Below, piece after piece: positions 45,070 through 54,475 of a DNA stretch of 64,000 bases. Under the pieces are notes generated by a model. The model saw only the letters and a list, made by a program, of their open reading frames with translations. It did no database searches and was not told the origin of the DNA. Numbering within the stretch: position 1 is the first letter of the stretch; each line of letters starts with the position of its first letter. Made by a program: the position numbers and the translations under genes. Origin of the DNA: Rhodopirellula bahusiensis (lineage in GTDB: Bacteria > Planctomycetota > Planctomycetia > Pirellulales > Pirellulaceae); NCBI RefSeq assembly GCF_002727185.1, contig NZ_NIZW01000007.1:186001-250000 (forward strand), written 5' to 3'.

Positions 45070-46250
45070 CTCCTAACAACCTCAACCTAATGGGCATCTT
45101 GCGAGCACTTGCTCGGGGCAGCTTCCATTCCCATTCACCTCTCCCCCGACCATCGTCGAAGGAGAGGTCGGACGCGGCGTTCAGCCGTCGTCCGGGTGAG
45201 GGGACGGATCACATGGCGGTCGAAATCGCTACGCCACAGAACGCCCCATGTCGCGCGGACGCCCCCTCACCCGAGCAACGCCTGAAGGGCGTGCTCGACC
45301 TCTTCCCCAATGAAATTGGGGGAGAGGTGACAGCGGCGTTCACGGTCGGTGACAAGACGCAAACCTGCCAGCAATCCACCCCTCTAACTTTCGCTCGCAA
45401 GTCATTCGGCCATCGTCGTTGGATACTCGCAGCATTGATCCTTTTAATGGGCGGCGCCGCGTTTGCTCAACGAGGATACTGGGGACGTCGCAATCGTTCG
45501 CTTCCCTCTGATCGCAATGGTGTGCCCTCTTGGGAAGTTGATTCACGATTCCCGAAGGACTGCTTCACGTTTGCTCGCATCGAATACGATTCCTACGGCG
45601 GTCGCAGCCGAGGTGGCGGAGGATGCTGGACCGATTATCCCGACAGCGACCTGAACTTCTCGCTTCGGTTGCAGCAACTCACCTCCATGAAGGTCAACCC
45701 TGACCCGGTGGTCATCCGACTGACCGACGATGAACTCTTCGACTACCCGTTCATCTACATCATCGAACCTGGTGGCCTCGTTTTCTCTGACGCGGAGGTG
45801 AAAGCACTTCGCAAGTACTGCCTCAACGGTGGCTTCTTGATGGTGGACGATTTCTGGGGCGATTCGCAGTACGAAAATCTGCGGCACGAACTTCAACGTG
45901 TGTTCCCTGATCGCGATCCTTTTGAGGTTCCACTGGAACACGAGATCTTTCAGATCGTTTACCCACTTAAAGAGAAACCCCAAGTCCCCGCCATCAACTC
46001 CGCCAGGCGTGGTGCCGATGGCAGCGTTGGGACGTGGGAATGGTCGCGAGATGGAAGTGACACCAGCGTCCCTCATTATCGCGCCATCACCGATGATGAA
46101 GATCGCATCATGGTCTTCATCTGCCACAACACTGACTTGGGCGACGGATGGGAACGAGAAGGCGAAGACCAGTGGTACTTCGATGAGTTCTCCGTCAAAA
46201 AAGCCTATCCAATGGGCATCAACATCGTGACTTATGCGATGACCCACTGA
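45066..46250 (+). CDS. DUF4159 protein, N-terminus interrupted by an intergenic-type repeat
   Basis: From residue 118 the protein is normal for its family: FGHRRWILAALILLMGGAAFAQRG (signal or membrane segment), then KDCFTFARIEYDSYG, LNFSLRLQQLTSMKVNPDP, FDYPFIYIIEPGGLVFSDAEVKALRKYCLNGGFLMVDDFWG, and IFQIVYPLKEKPQVP. DUF4159 is usually a putative membrane-associated partner of MoxR/VWA operons. The first 117 residues include sequence encoded by a palindromic repeat (45137-45330) that stays in frame. The ATG at 45066 overlaps the upstream stop; an ATG at 45213 lies inside the repeat. Either the extension is a real N-terminus or the gene uses an unseen start. Confidence 0.78.
   Translation: MTPNNLNLMGILRALARGSFHSHSPLPRPSSKERSDAAFSRRPGEGTDHMAVEIATPQNAPCRADAPSPEQRLKGVLDLFPNEIGGEVTAAFTVGDKTQTCQQSTPLTFARKSFGHRRWILAALILLMGGAAFAQRGYWGRRNRSLPSDRNGVPSWEVDSRFPKDCFTFARIEYDSYGGRSRGGGGCWTDYPDSDLNFSLRLQQLTSMKVNPDPVVIRLTDDELFDYPFIYIIEPGGLVFSDAEVKALRKYCLNGGFLMVDDFWGDSQYENLRHELQRVFPDRDPFEVPLEHEIFQIVYPLKEKPQVPAINSARRGADGSVGTWEWSRDGSDTSVPHYRAITDDEDRIMVFICHNTDLGDGWEREGEDQWYFDEFSVKKAYPMGINIVTYAMTH
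45137..45330. repeat. Palindromic dispersed repeat within the DUF4159 gene
   Basis: This stretch shares words with the mosaic at 3738-4060: cctctccccc..., ggagaggtcgg, gcgttcagc, tccgggtgagggg, and the closing gggggagaggtga. The arms ggagaggt and acctctccc pair over its length. It lies between the start codon and the signal-like segment of the DUF4159 gene with no stop codon in that frame. Confidence 0.7.
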
Positions 46251-46308
46251 GTCGTTCCTAGTATTAGCCACAAACGGTTTCGAAGCTCCTCCAACCCGAT
46301 TGCACTTC

Positions 46309-47319
46309 ATGACAACGGACACCATGACCCACGAAGACGAAGCCCAAGTGGTGGAGCAAATTCGCGAAGGACGAGAGCGGATCGTCCAAGAACTTTCCAA
46401 GGTCATCATCGGCCAAGAAGAAGTCATCGAGCAGCTTCTGATCTGCTTGTTCGCGGGTGGCCACTGCTTGATCACTGGAGCACCAGGGCTGGCGAAAACC
46501 TTGCTGGTAAGCAGCGTCGCGAAAATTTTCCACTTGAATTTCCAGCGGATCCAGTTCACGCCCGATTTGATGCCAGCCGACATCACAGGAACCGAAATTC
46601 TGGAGCAGTCCGCCGATGGCCATCGAAAGCTGGAATTCGTCAAAGGCCCAATTTTTGCCAACGTGATCTTGGCCGACGAGATCAACCGAACACCACCAAA
46701 GACGCAAGCCGCGTTGCTCGAAGCAATGCAAGAGCATCAAGTCACCGCCGGCGGCCACCGCTTTGAACTGGATGAACCGTTCTTCGTGCTGGCGACCCAA
46801 AACCCGATTGAGATGGAGGGAACCTATCCGCTGCCCGAAGCCCAACTTGATCGTTTTCTGTTCAATGTTTTGATCGACTACTTGCCTCCCAAAGACGAGT
46901 TGGCCGTGGTCATGCAAACCACGTCGACCAAGCCGGAACCGATCGTGCCCATCTTCACCGGCGAAGATGTCGCTCGATTCCACGCCGCCGTCCGTCGCGT
47001 TCCCATCGCCGAATCAATCGCCGCCTACGCCGTGCGTTTGGTCGCCGCGACACGGCCCGGACGAGATGGAACGCCCGACTTTGTCAACCAATACGCATCC
47101 TGGGGCGCGGGACTTCGGGCCGCTCAAACATTGGTGCTCGGTGCGAAAGCGAGAGCACTGCTCAATGGCCACGCCCACGTCCGAACCGAAGACATCCAGG
47201 CTCTTGCTCACCCAACGCTTCGGCACCGAGTTTTGCTGAGTTATCGAGCCGAAGCCGAAGGTTTCAACGTTGAGAACTTGGTCACACGACTTCTTCAAGA
47301 AATCCCAACGGAAGTCTGA
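46309..47319 (+). CDS. MoxR family AAA+ ATPase
   Basis: The product matches MoxR: VIIGQEEVIEQLLICLFAGGHCLITGAPGLAKTLLV (Walker A GAPGLAKT), FTPDLMPADITGTEIL, ILADEINRTPPKTQAALLEAMQEHQVT (Walker B), ATQNPIEMEGTYPLPEAQLDRF (sensor 1 and Arg finger) and the lid helices. The ATG at 46309 was preferred over the TTG at 46300. MoxR proteins act with DUF58 and VWA partners, as in the Bat operons, on clients in or at the envelope. This gene begins 58 bases after DUF4159 and is followed one base later by the DUF58 gene. Confidence 0.93.
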   Translation: MTTDTMTHEDEAQVVEQIREGRERIVQELSKVIIGQEEVIEQLLICLFAGGHCLITGAPGLAKTLLVSSVAKIFHLNFQRIQFTPDLMPADITGTEILEQSADGHRKLEFVKGPIFANVILADEINRTPPKTQAALLEAMQEHQVTAGGHRFELDEPFFVLATQNPIEMEGTYPLPEAQLDRFLFNVLIDYLPPKDELAVVMQTTSTKPEPIVPIFTGEDVARFHAAVRRVPIAESIAAYAVRLVAATRPGRDGTPDFVNQYASWGAGLRAAQTLVLGAKARALLNGHAHVRTEDIQALAHPTLRHRVLLSYRAEAEGFNVENLVTRLLQEIPTEV

Positions 47320-47320
47320 A

Positions 47321-48379
47321 TTGAGCTGGTTCCAACGTCAAACTCGCTCGTCGCGAAAAGCCACCAACGGCAGCACCGGCACTTTCCAGGGCAACTCATC
47401 CAAGCCCTCGCGAGCGACCGCTTCGTCGGCGGACAGCACCGGTGAAACCGCTGCCTCCATGGATCCGCATGCGCTGATGCGGATCAAGAATCTGCAACTA
47501 CGATCCAAGCTCGTCGTGGAAGGTTTCTTTGGCGGACTGCACCGAAGTCCCCTTCACGGGGCCTCGGTCGAATTCAGCGAATACCGAGCCTATTCGCCTG
47601 GTGATGATCCACGAGGACTGGACTGGAAACTGTTCGCTCGCACGGACCGCTACTACATCAAGAAATTCGAGGACGAAACCAACCGACGCTGCTACTTGTT
47701 GGTCGACCAAAGCCAGTCGATGGGTTACGGGTCGCTCGAATACACCAAAATGGAATACGCGAGAACGTTGGCCGCCACGCTTGCATACTTCCTGACCCTG
47801 CAACGCGACCATGTTGGCCTGATGACGTTCGACGAAGCGATCGCGGATGTGGTTCCGGCTCGCAGTCGGGTTGGCCACCTGCGTCAGATCCTCGCCTGCT
47901 TGGCACGTCCGACATCGGGATCCGGAACGGACCTCAACGGACCGATCTCTCAAATCGCCGCGATCACCCGCAGGCGAGGTTTGGTGGTGTTGATCAGCGA
48001 CATGCTCTCGCCAACGGAGGACCTGCAACGTTCCCTCGCGCTGCTGCGTTCGCGACAACATGAAGTGATCGTCCTGCGGATCCTGGATCCCAACGAAGTA
48101 CAGCTCTCGGTGGACGAATCCAAGGTTTTGGTGGACATGGAAACCGGACGCAAAATCCAGGTCGATCCCGATGCAACTCGCAAAGCCTACCAATCCGCGT
48201 TCCAAGAACACGCCGAGGCAGTGGAATCGATTTGCAATGCCGTGGGCGCAGCGATTTACACCAGCACCACCGACCGCCCACTGCAAGAATCGCTGTCTGA
48301 TTTTGTCTCCGCCCATCAACGACGCGCCGTCGGCGCCAGTCGATCGGGCATGCTGAGCTCGGGAGGCACGTCCGGATGA
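47321..48379 (+). CDS. DUF58 domain protein (MoxR partner)
   Basis: The core starts HALMRIKNLQLRSKLVVEGFFGGLHRSPLHGASVEFSEYRAYSPGDDPRGLDWKLFARTDRYYIKKFEDE, the DUF58 signature, then LLVDQSQSMGYG (VWA-like MIDAS). About 46 polar residues precede it when the TTG at 47321, with ggaag six bases upstream, is used; the ATG at 47459 is the conservative alternative. DUF58 proteins are the regular neighbours of MoxR and are thought to recognise clients. Its end overlaps the next gene by four bases (ATGA). Confidence 0.88.
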   Translation: MSWFQRQTRSSRKATNGSTGTFQGNSSKPSRATASSADSTGETAASMDPHALMRIKNLQLRSKLVVEGFFGGLHRSPLHGASVEFSEYRAYSPGDDPRGLDWKLFARTDRYYIKKFEDETNRRCYLLVDQSQSMGYGSLEYTKMEYARTLAATLAYFLTLQRDHVGLMTFDEAIADVVPARSRVGHLRQILACLARPTSGSGTDLNGPISQIAAITRRRGLVVLISDMLSPTEDLQRSLALLRSRQHEVIVLRILDPNEVQLSVDESKVLVDMETGRKIQVDPDATRKAYQSAFQEHAEAVESICNAVGAAIYTSTTDRPLQESLSDFVSAHQRRAVGASRSGMLSSGGTSG

Positions 48380-50481
48380 GCATGCTTGCCCCATTCTTTC
48401 TCGCTGGTGCATTGGCCGTCGCCGCACCGATCTTGTTTCACCTGATTCGGCAGCAACCCAAGGGTGCCGTGCCATTCAGCTCGGTGATGTTCCTTAGAGA
48501 GGTTCCACCGAAACTGACCCGCCGCAGTCGCCTGGATCAGTGGCCGTTGTTGCTCCTGCGAGCCTTGGCGTTGCTGTTGTTGGCCGCTGCCTTCGCCAGA
48601 CCGTTCCTTCGCGGCGCTGCCGACCAGCTCAACAACACCCCTGTCCGGCGAATCGCGATTTTGATTGATCGCAGCGCCAGCATGCAGCGAGAAGATTTGT
48701 GGGCCCAAGCGATCCAAAAGGCCGAAGCGGTCCTCACCGACCTCTCCGCTCAAGACCAATTCGCGGTGTTCGTCTTCGACACCCAAACCGATCGCATCTG
48801 GGAAACATCGCAAGCAGCGACGTCCGATGAACGTCAAAGTGCACTCGCTCTGCAGGCTCTGACGGAGCTTCAACCCACCTGGCGAGCGACCGACCTGGGC
48901 GCGGCGCTTCGCGAAGCAGCCGACTGGGCTCAGTGGCCGACCGAACCACGAACACCAGGGGAAGATGACTCCGAACCTGTGTCCCGCAATCAGCCACCAG
49001 GCCCCGCCAACATCGTGCTGATCTCTGATTTGCAAGACGGATCCAAAATCGATGCGTTGCAGCAAAACACGTGGCCCGAACAAGTCAGCTTGGACATCCG
49101 CCGCGTCGTTCCAAACGCGAAAGGCAACGCCACAGCGATCGTGATGAACGATCAGACACTCGACAATCTGCAAACATCGACGGTCGCCGACTCCGATCGC
49201 AAGCTTCCAGTTCGGGTCGTCAATTCCAAACTCGCCTCACAGTTCGACCTGACGCTGCAATGGAAAGACGCCAGCGACAAGCAAACGATTCAGATCGAAG
49301 CCGATGCGACGCAGATTGTCCGCCTGGCTCCGCCCGCGGACACCGCCACTTCGATTGTGTTGTCCGGCGACGATTCCCCGTTCGACAACACGGTCCACTG
49401 GGTCGCACCGGAAAAGCGATCGTATCGACTGCTGCACGTTGGAACGCCCCAAGACGACCCACGTGAGAGTTTGTTTTACTACCTCGAGCGAGTTCCGCTC
49501 GACAACGCGACCCGATCAGTCTCCATCGAATCCGTCGAGACAGCGCAATTGCCATCTGACTTGGATCCTCGTGAATGCCCGTTGGTTGTGGTCGGCGACG
49601 TCGCCAACACCGATGCGTTCACGAACGCGATTCAAACCTACACGGAAGCGGGTGGCCGGGTGTTGTTCGTGATGGATGCTTCCGACGATGCGTCCGATGT
49701 ATTGGCCTGCATTGAAACCATCACCAACGACAAGTCGCTCTCTGCCAAAGAAGCATCCGTCGAGGACTACGCCATGTGGTCGCGAGTTGATTTTTCGTCG
49801 CCCTTGTTCGCTTCGATGGCAGACCCACAATTCAACGATTTCAGCAAGATTCAATTTTGGAAACACCGCGACGTTTCCGGATTGGAAGAAGCGGACTGGA
49901 ACATTTTGGCGACCTTCGATTCCGGTGCCCCAGCATTGGCTCAATCCGGCAACGTTTGGTTGCTCACAACAGGCTGGCAACCCTCATCAAGCCAACTGGC
50001 ACTGTCGACCAAGTTCATTCCGCTGATGGCCCAATTGTTCGCTGGCAATGAAAGAGCCGCATCCTACGTGGCAGGTCATGTGGTGGGGACGCCGCTGCCA
50101 TGGCCACCCGTCGAAGGTGCCGAACTGGTTCGCTCAGACGGTGAATCCTCGCCTTACGAAAAATCCTCGGACGCGAATTTCATCGATCGTCCGGGGGTGC
50201 ATCAACTGAAACTGCCCAACGAAGACCCGATCACGTTTGCGAGCAACCTGGCCGAGTCAGAGAGCCAAACCGACGCGATGGACGAAGACACGCTCGAACG
50301 ATTGGGCATCGGACTGGGTGAAGCCGCCACGACTGAGAAACTGACTCAAGCGACTCTGCAACTTCGAGATCGTGAATTGGAAAGCAACCAACGTTTGTGG
50401 CAATGGTTGTTGCTCGCCGCGATTGGGATGTTGGTGATTGAAACCCTTTGGGGAGGACGCTATGCGAAACGAATTGCTTGA
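48376..50481 (+). CDS. BatA-like membrane VWA protein
   Basis: The N-terminus is the BatA type: FLAGALAVAAPILFHLIRQQPKGAVPFSSVMFLREVPP, then LLLLRALALLLLAAAFARPFL as a second helix. A VWA-like domain follows (IAILIDRSASMQREDLW, with DRSAS as the MIDAS site). Further beta-rich regions lead to a C-terminal membrane segment (WQWLLLAAIGMLVIETLW). The protein is anchored with its VWA domain probably in the periplasm. It overlaps DUF58 by four bases and the DUF4175 gene by 20. Confidence 0.88.
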   Translation: MSMLAPFFLAGALAVAAPILFHLIRQQPKGAVPFSSVMFLREVPPKLTRRSRLDQWPLLLLRALALLLLAAAFARPFLRGAADQLNNTPVRRIAILIDRSASMQREDLWAQAIQKAEAVLTDLSAQDQFAVFVFDTQTDRIWETSQAATSDERQSALALQALTELQPTWRATDLGAALREAADWAQWPTEPRTPGEDDSEPVSRNQPPGPANIVLISDLQDGSKIDALQQNTWPEQVSLDIRRVVPNAKGNATAIVMNDQTLDNLQTSTVADSDRKLPVRVVNSKLASQFDLTLQWKDASDKQTIQIEADATQIVRLAPPADTATSIVLSGDDSPFDNTVHWVAPEKRSYRLLHVGTPQDDPRESLFYYLERVPLDNATRSVSIESVETAQLPSDLDPRECPLVVVGDVANTDAFTNAIQTYTEAGGRVLFVMDASDDASDVLACIETITNDKSLSAKEASVEDYAMWSRVDFSSPLFASMADPQFNDFSKIQFWKHRDVSGLEEADWNILATFDSGAPALAQSGNVWLLTTGWQPSSSQLALSTKFIPLMAQLFAGNERAASYVAGHVVGTPLPWPPVEGAELVRSDGESSPYEKSSDANFIDRPGVHQLKLPNEDPITFASNLAESESQTDAMDEDTLERLGIGLGEAATTEKLTQATLQLRDRELESNQRLWQWLLLAAIGMLVIETLWGGRYAKRIA

Positions 50482-53400
50482 CTGCATCGATCCCGTGATT
50501 CGTCGAATGCGACGACTGCGATTCTGGCAATCACTCGGCTGGCTGGCGTGGACCATCGCGCTGATCGTCCTCCTTTGGCTCGTGTGGACTCAGCGAACGT
50601 TTGCATTCCTATCGTCGATGACGCTTTCGACCTCGTCGCTTTCCACGTCTGTCGCGATCGTGTCGACATTAGTGATCGCGATGTTGGTTTGCTTGATTGC
50701 TGCTCGCTTGCGAATTCGAAACGTCCAATCCGTCGCTCGAAGAATCGAACATCGATACCCGGATCTGGACCAGCGTCTGATCACCGCCGTCGATGATTCG
50801 GTTGCCAAGCAGCCCGACAACTATCTGAATCAACGTGTGATGCGAGAGGCACGCGAACACGCCCGTCGCAACGATTGGCCAGATGTCGTGTCGTCACGTT
50901 GGCTGTGGGTCAACCGACTGTTTGGATTGTCGGGAACGCTGGCGACGCTCGCCTTGGCCTCCTTCTTTCTCCTGGCCGAACCAGACTCATCAGCCAAAGC
51001 GTCATCCGTTGTGCTGCCCAAACCCGACGTGGTGATCCAACCCGGCAGCACCGAAATTGAACGCGGCACGAACTTATTGGTGACGGCGGAATTCCAAGCC
51101 GATTGGATCGATCGTCAATCCGCGGTGGAACCCGAACTCGTCCTCACGGCGATCGACAATCAACCAGTCGCAAATGCGACAGACGCCGAAACGATCGCAG
51201 AAGATCAAGCTGAACCGCGTGTTGCACGACTGCCTATGCGGCGAAGCATGGCTGACCCGATCTGGGGCGGTTTGGTTCCGGAGGTCGACGAGTCCTTCAC
51301 TTACCGAGTCGCACTGCCTCATTGGTCAAGCGAAGAATACCGGGTCGAAGTGTTCGAATACCCGGCCGTCACCCGAAGCGATGCAGAGATCGACTACCCC
51401 GAGTTCACCGGGCTCGAGAGCCGCCGCATCGAAGACACCGTGCGAGTCTCGGTGGCCAAGGGCAGCGAAGTCACATGGTGGGTTCGCGTCAACAAACCAA
51501 TCACGTCAGCCCGACTCTTACCCAAGCCATACAAGAAAAACGAAGAACACTACGAAGACGCTTCTCCACTGGAACTGACCCAAGACCGCGAGCGTCCTCT
51601 GTGGTGGTCCGTCGCGATCCAAGTGGAAGAGAGCCAGCGATACGACGTGGAACTGAAAGACGAAAAAGATCGCTCGAACCAGTCATCGACTCAGCTCATC
51701 GTTCGAATGCTTCCCAATCAGTCGGCCAAAATCCGGCCGACTATCGGCGGCGACGTTTCTGTTTCTGCTCTCGAAGAGTTTCTCATCGCCGCGGAAGTTC
51801 GGGACGATCACGGGCTTGCTCGCGCAGGCGTCTCACTGACGTTCGCCGGCAAACCGCCGCAAGACATCGTGTTGGCCGAAAACATCGCCGCCAATCAAAA
51901 GCAAACGATCCAGCATATGGTCGACATGGAATCGCTCGAGGCGAAACCCGACGATCTGCTGTCGTATTCCTTCTGGGCCGAGGACAAGGTCGCTGGTGAA
52001 TCCTCTGAGACCGAAGTCCGTCGCACACAGAGTGATCTGTACTTTGCCGAAGTCCGACGTTTCGAAGATATCTTTCGTGAGGGCGATCCCCAAGCCAGCC
52101 AACCTTCCGAACCGTCTGAACCAAGCGAACAAGAACAACAAGCCGAAGAGCTGATTGAAACACAAAAGCAAATCATCCAGGCCACCTGGAAACTACTGCA
52201 ATCGACCGTTCGGTGGAACGAGCAAACGACAGCGGACGTTCGTGTGATCGCTGACTCGCAACAAGACCTCATCGCTCAATTGGACGAACTGGCTCAAGAG
52301 CTCACCGAAGACGAAGCCAAAAAGCACGCAGCCAACGTCCGCCGATCGATGCAGTCCGCCGATAGGGAATTGAACAGAGCGATCGAGACAAGCGACCGTG
52401 AACCATTGTCTGCTGCCGTGGTCGCGGAACCATCCGCATACGCCGGTCTGCTTCGGATGCGAGCCAGTGAATTCGAGGTCACGCAGTCTCAACAACAGCA
52501 ACCCAGCCAAGGCTCCGCGGGCCAGCAACGCAAGCATCAACAACTCGACGAACTGGAACTGGATCAAGAAGAGGACCGTTACGAAACGCAGCAACAAGCT
52601 CAGATGACGCCGGAGCAGCAAGCTCAACGTGAGACGCGTCAGGTTCTCAGCCGGTTGAGTGAACTGGCTCGTCGCCAACAAGACCTCAACGAGGAACTCG
52701 CACAACTTCAGTCCGCATTGCAACTGGCGGACGACGAAGAGGAAAAGGAAGAACTCCGCCGCCAACTCGAACGTCTGCGAGAACAGCAACAAGACATGCT
52801 TCGTCAGACCGACGAACTGATGGAACGCATGAACTCACCCGAGAACGCGTCCAACATGCAGGAAGCCAGCGAGCAACTTGAAGAAACGCGAGAAAACATT
52901 CGTGAGGCGGGCGAAGCGATGGAACAGCAGGACGCCGCGAAAGCGCTGTCCAGTGGCAAACGTGCCGAACGTGAACTGGAATCCGTCCGCGAAGAAATTC
53001 GCGAACAGGCTGCGGGTCAGTTCAACGAAGCGATGCAGTCGATGCGAGACCGGGCTCGCGACCTGAACACGCAACAACAGGAACTCGAAGAAAAACTCTC
53101 TGAGATGGATGCCCCCAGCGAATCGCCGGGACTGCGTTCCAGCGGCGGTCGTGAAGAGCTGACAGACGCTCTCACCGAGCAACGTGAATCGTTGGGCGAA
53201 CTGATGGAAAGCATCGAGGAAGTCGTCCAAGACGCGGAAGAGTCGGAACCGCTGCTCGCGCAAAACCTCTACGATGCGTTTCGCGAAACACAACAGCGCC
53301 GGGCCGAAGAGCGACTTGACGCTGCCAGCCAACTTCTTCAGCGCGGCTTTGAACCGCAGTCCCAGCAGATGGCCGGGCAAGCCGGAGACGCGATCGAAGA

Positions 53401-54475
53401 GTTGAGCGAGCAAATTGAGGCGGCCGCCGAAAGCGTGCTGGGCAACGAATCGGAAGCATTGCAACGTGCCGCCAACCTGGCCGAGCAATTGGAATCCGCC
53501 GTGGACGACGAAGTCCAACAAGCACGCTCTGACGAACCAAACGAGGAAGGGCAGGGCAGAGCAAGCCAGAATCAAGAAGGCGAATCAGGAGAAAACCAAC
53601 CGGGACAAACCCCGGAGAGCCAAGCTGGTGACCAACCCGGTGGCCAGCCAGGCAGCCAATCACCCGAAGGTGAAGAACCCAGCGAAGAAAACCAGCCCGG
53701 CCAAGGCGGAACGGGTCAACCGCAAGGTGAACAACCACCCGGTGAGCAATCAAACGGCAACCCACCACCGGGCGAGCAATCACCCAGCGAATCGGAAGGT
53801 GGCCAACCGTCGGAGTCAGGCTCGCCATCGGAGTCAGGCTCGCCATCCCAATCCAGCTCGCCAGGGCAGGGTGGGGCAGGGCAGGGCGGCCAACCTCAAG
53901 ATGGGCAGCCCCAAGAAGGGCCCGCACAAGGTGAACCTTCGGAAAGCGGCGAAACGCCGGGGTCCTCCGAGCGTCCTCAAGGGCCTCCCGGACTTCGCCC
54001 CAGCTCTCAATCCCAACCTGGTCAAGCACAGCAAGGCCAATCGCAATCACCTTCCATGAACCCCAGCCAGGGTGAACGTAGTGGCGCTAATCCAAGTGCC
54101 GCCCAAGCACCATCGTCACCGAGCAACTTCACATCGCCTCTCACCGGCGAAGGTTTTCGTGAATGGTCCGATGGTTTGCGTGACATCGAGGAAATGGTCT
54201 CCGATCCCGAGCTCCGCTCGCGAGCCACGCGGATTCGAGAGCGAGCCCGCGACATGCGTGAGGAAATTCGGCGTGAATCCAAACCGCCTCAGTGGGACTT
54301 GGTGGAAGAGATGATTGTGGAGCCCATGCGAGAACTCAAACGCGATCTCGCTGAGGAATACATGCGGCGCAGTGCCAAGAAACAATCCCTGGTTCCGATC
54401 GATCGCGATCCCGTTCCGGATCAATACTCCGAAGCCGTGCGACGTTACTACGAACGAATCGGGAGTGGGCTTTGA
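50462..54475 (+). CDS. DUF4175-like large membrane protein with coiled-coil and Gln/Gly/Pro/Ser-rich region
   Basis: The product has 1337 residues from the ATG at 50462 (RBS ggagga five bases before; it overlaps BatA by 20). Two N-terminal membrane helices (GWLAWTIALIVLLWLVW and VAIVSTLVIAMLVCLIAA) and a third (LSGTLATLALASFFLLA) are followed by beta-rich DUF4175-type repeats (for example SVAKGSEVTWWVRVNKPITSARL). From about residue 560 comes a long coiled coil (QEEDRYETQQQAQMTPEQQAQ and QRLREQQQDMLRQTDEL), then roughly 200 residues rich in Q, G, P, S and E, then a short conserved-looking helical tail. DUF4175 proteins are typical MoxR/VWA operon members, of unknown function. Confidence 0.85.
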   Translation: MRNELLDCIDPVIRRMRRLRFWQSLGWLAWTIALIVLLWLVWTQRTFAFLSSMTLSTSSLSTSVAIVSTLVIAMLVCLIAARLRIRNVQSVARRIEHRYPDLDQRLITAVDDSVAKQPDNYLNQRVMREAREHARRNDWPDVVSSRWLWVNRLFGLSGTLATLALASFFLLAEPDSSAKASSVVLPKPDVVIQPGSTEIERGTNLLVTAEFQADWIDRQSAVEPELVLTAIDNQPVANATDAETIAEDQAEPRVARLPMRRSMADPIWGGLVPEVDESFTYRVALPHWSSEEYRVEVFEYPAVTRSDAEIDYPEFTGLESRRIEDTVRVSVAKGSEVTWWVRVNKPITSARLLPKPYKKNEEHYEDASPLELTQDRERPLWWSVAIQVEESQRYDVELKDEKDRSNQSSTQLIVRMLPNQSAKIRPTIGGDVSVSALEEFLIAAEVRDDHGLARAGVSLTFAGKPPQDIVLAENIAANQKQTIQHMVDMESLEAKPDDLLSYSFWAEDKVAGESSETEVRRTQSDLYFAEVRRFEDIFREGDPQASQPSEPSEPSEQEQQAEELIETQKQIIQATWKLLQSTVRWNEQTTADVRVIADSQQDLIAQLDELAQELTEDEAKKHAANVRRSMQSADRELNRAIETSDREPLSAAVVAEPSAYAGLLRMRASEFEVTQSQQQQPSQGSAGQQRKHQQLDELELDQEEDRYETQQQAQMTPEQQAQRETRQVLSRLSELARRQQDLNEELAQLQSALQLADDEEEKEELRRQLERLREQQQDMLRQTDELMERMNSPENASNMQEASEQLEETRENIREAGEAMEQQDAAKALSSGKRAERELESVREEIREQAAGQFNEAMQSMRDRARDLNTQQQELEEKLSEMDAPSESPGLRSSGGREELTDALTEQRESLGELMESIEEVVQDAEESEPLLAQNLYDAFRETQQRRAEERLDAASQLLQRGFEPQSQQMAGQAGDAIEELSEQIEAAAESVLGNESEALQRAANLAEQLESAVDDEVQQARSDEPNEEGQGRASQNQEGESGENQPGQTPESQAGDQPGGQPGSQSPEGEEPSEENQPGQGGTGQPQGEQPPGEQSNGNPPPGEQSPSESEGGQPSESGSPSESGSPSQSSSPGQGGAGQGGQPQDGQPQEGPAQGEPSESGETPGSSERPQGPPGLRPSSQSQPGQAQQGQSQSPSMNPSQGERSGANPSAAQAPSSPSNFTSPLTGEGFREWSDGLRDIEEMVSDPELRSRATRIRERARDMREEIRRESKPPQWDLVEEMIVEPMRELKRDLAEEYMRRSAKKQSLVPIDRDPVPDQYSEAVRRYYERIGSGL

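Noticed and set aside
53172-54050. 292-residue minus-strand frame opposite the low-complexity part of the DUF4175 gene
   Set aside because: It is rich in L, A, R and H as expected from the complement of a Q/G/P/S/E-rich region; it is a shadow.
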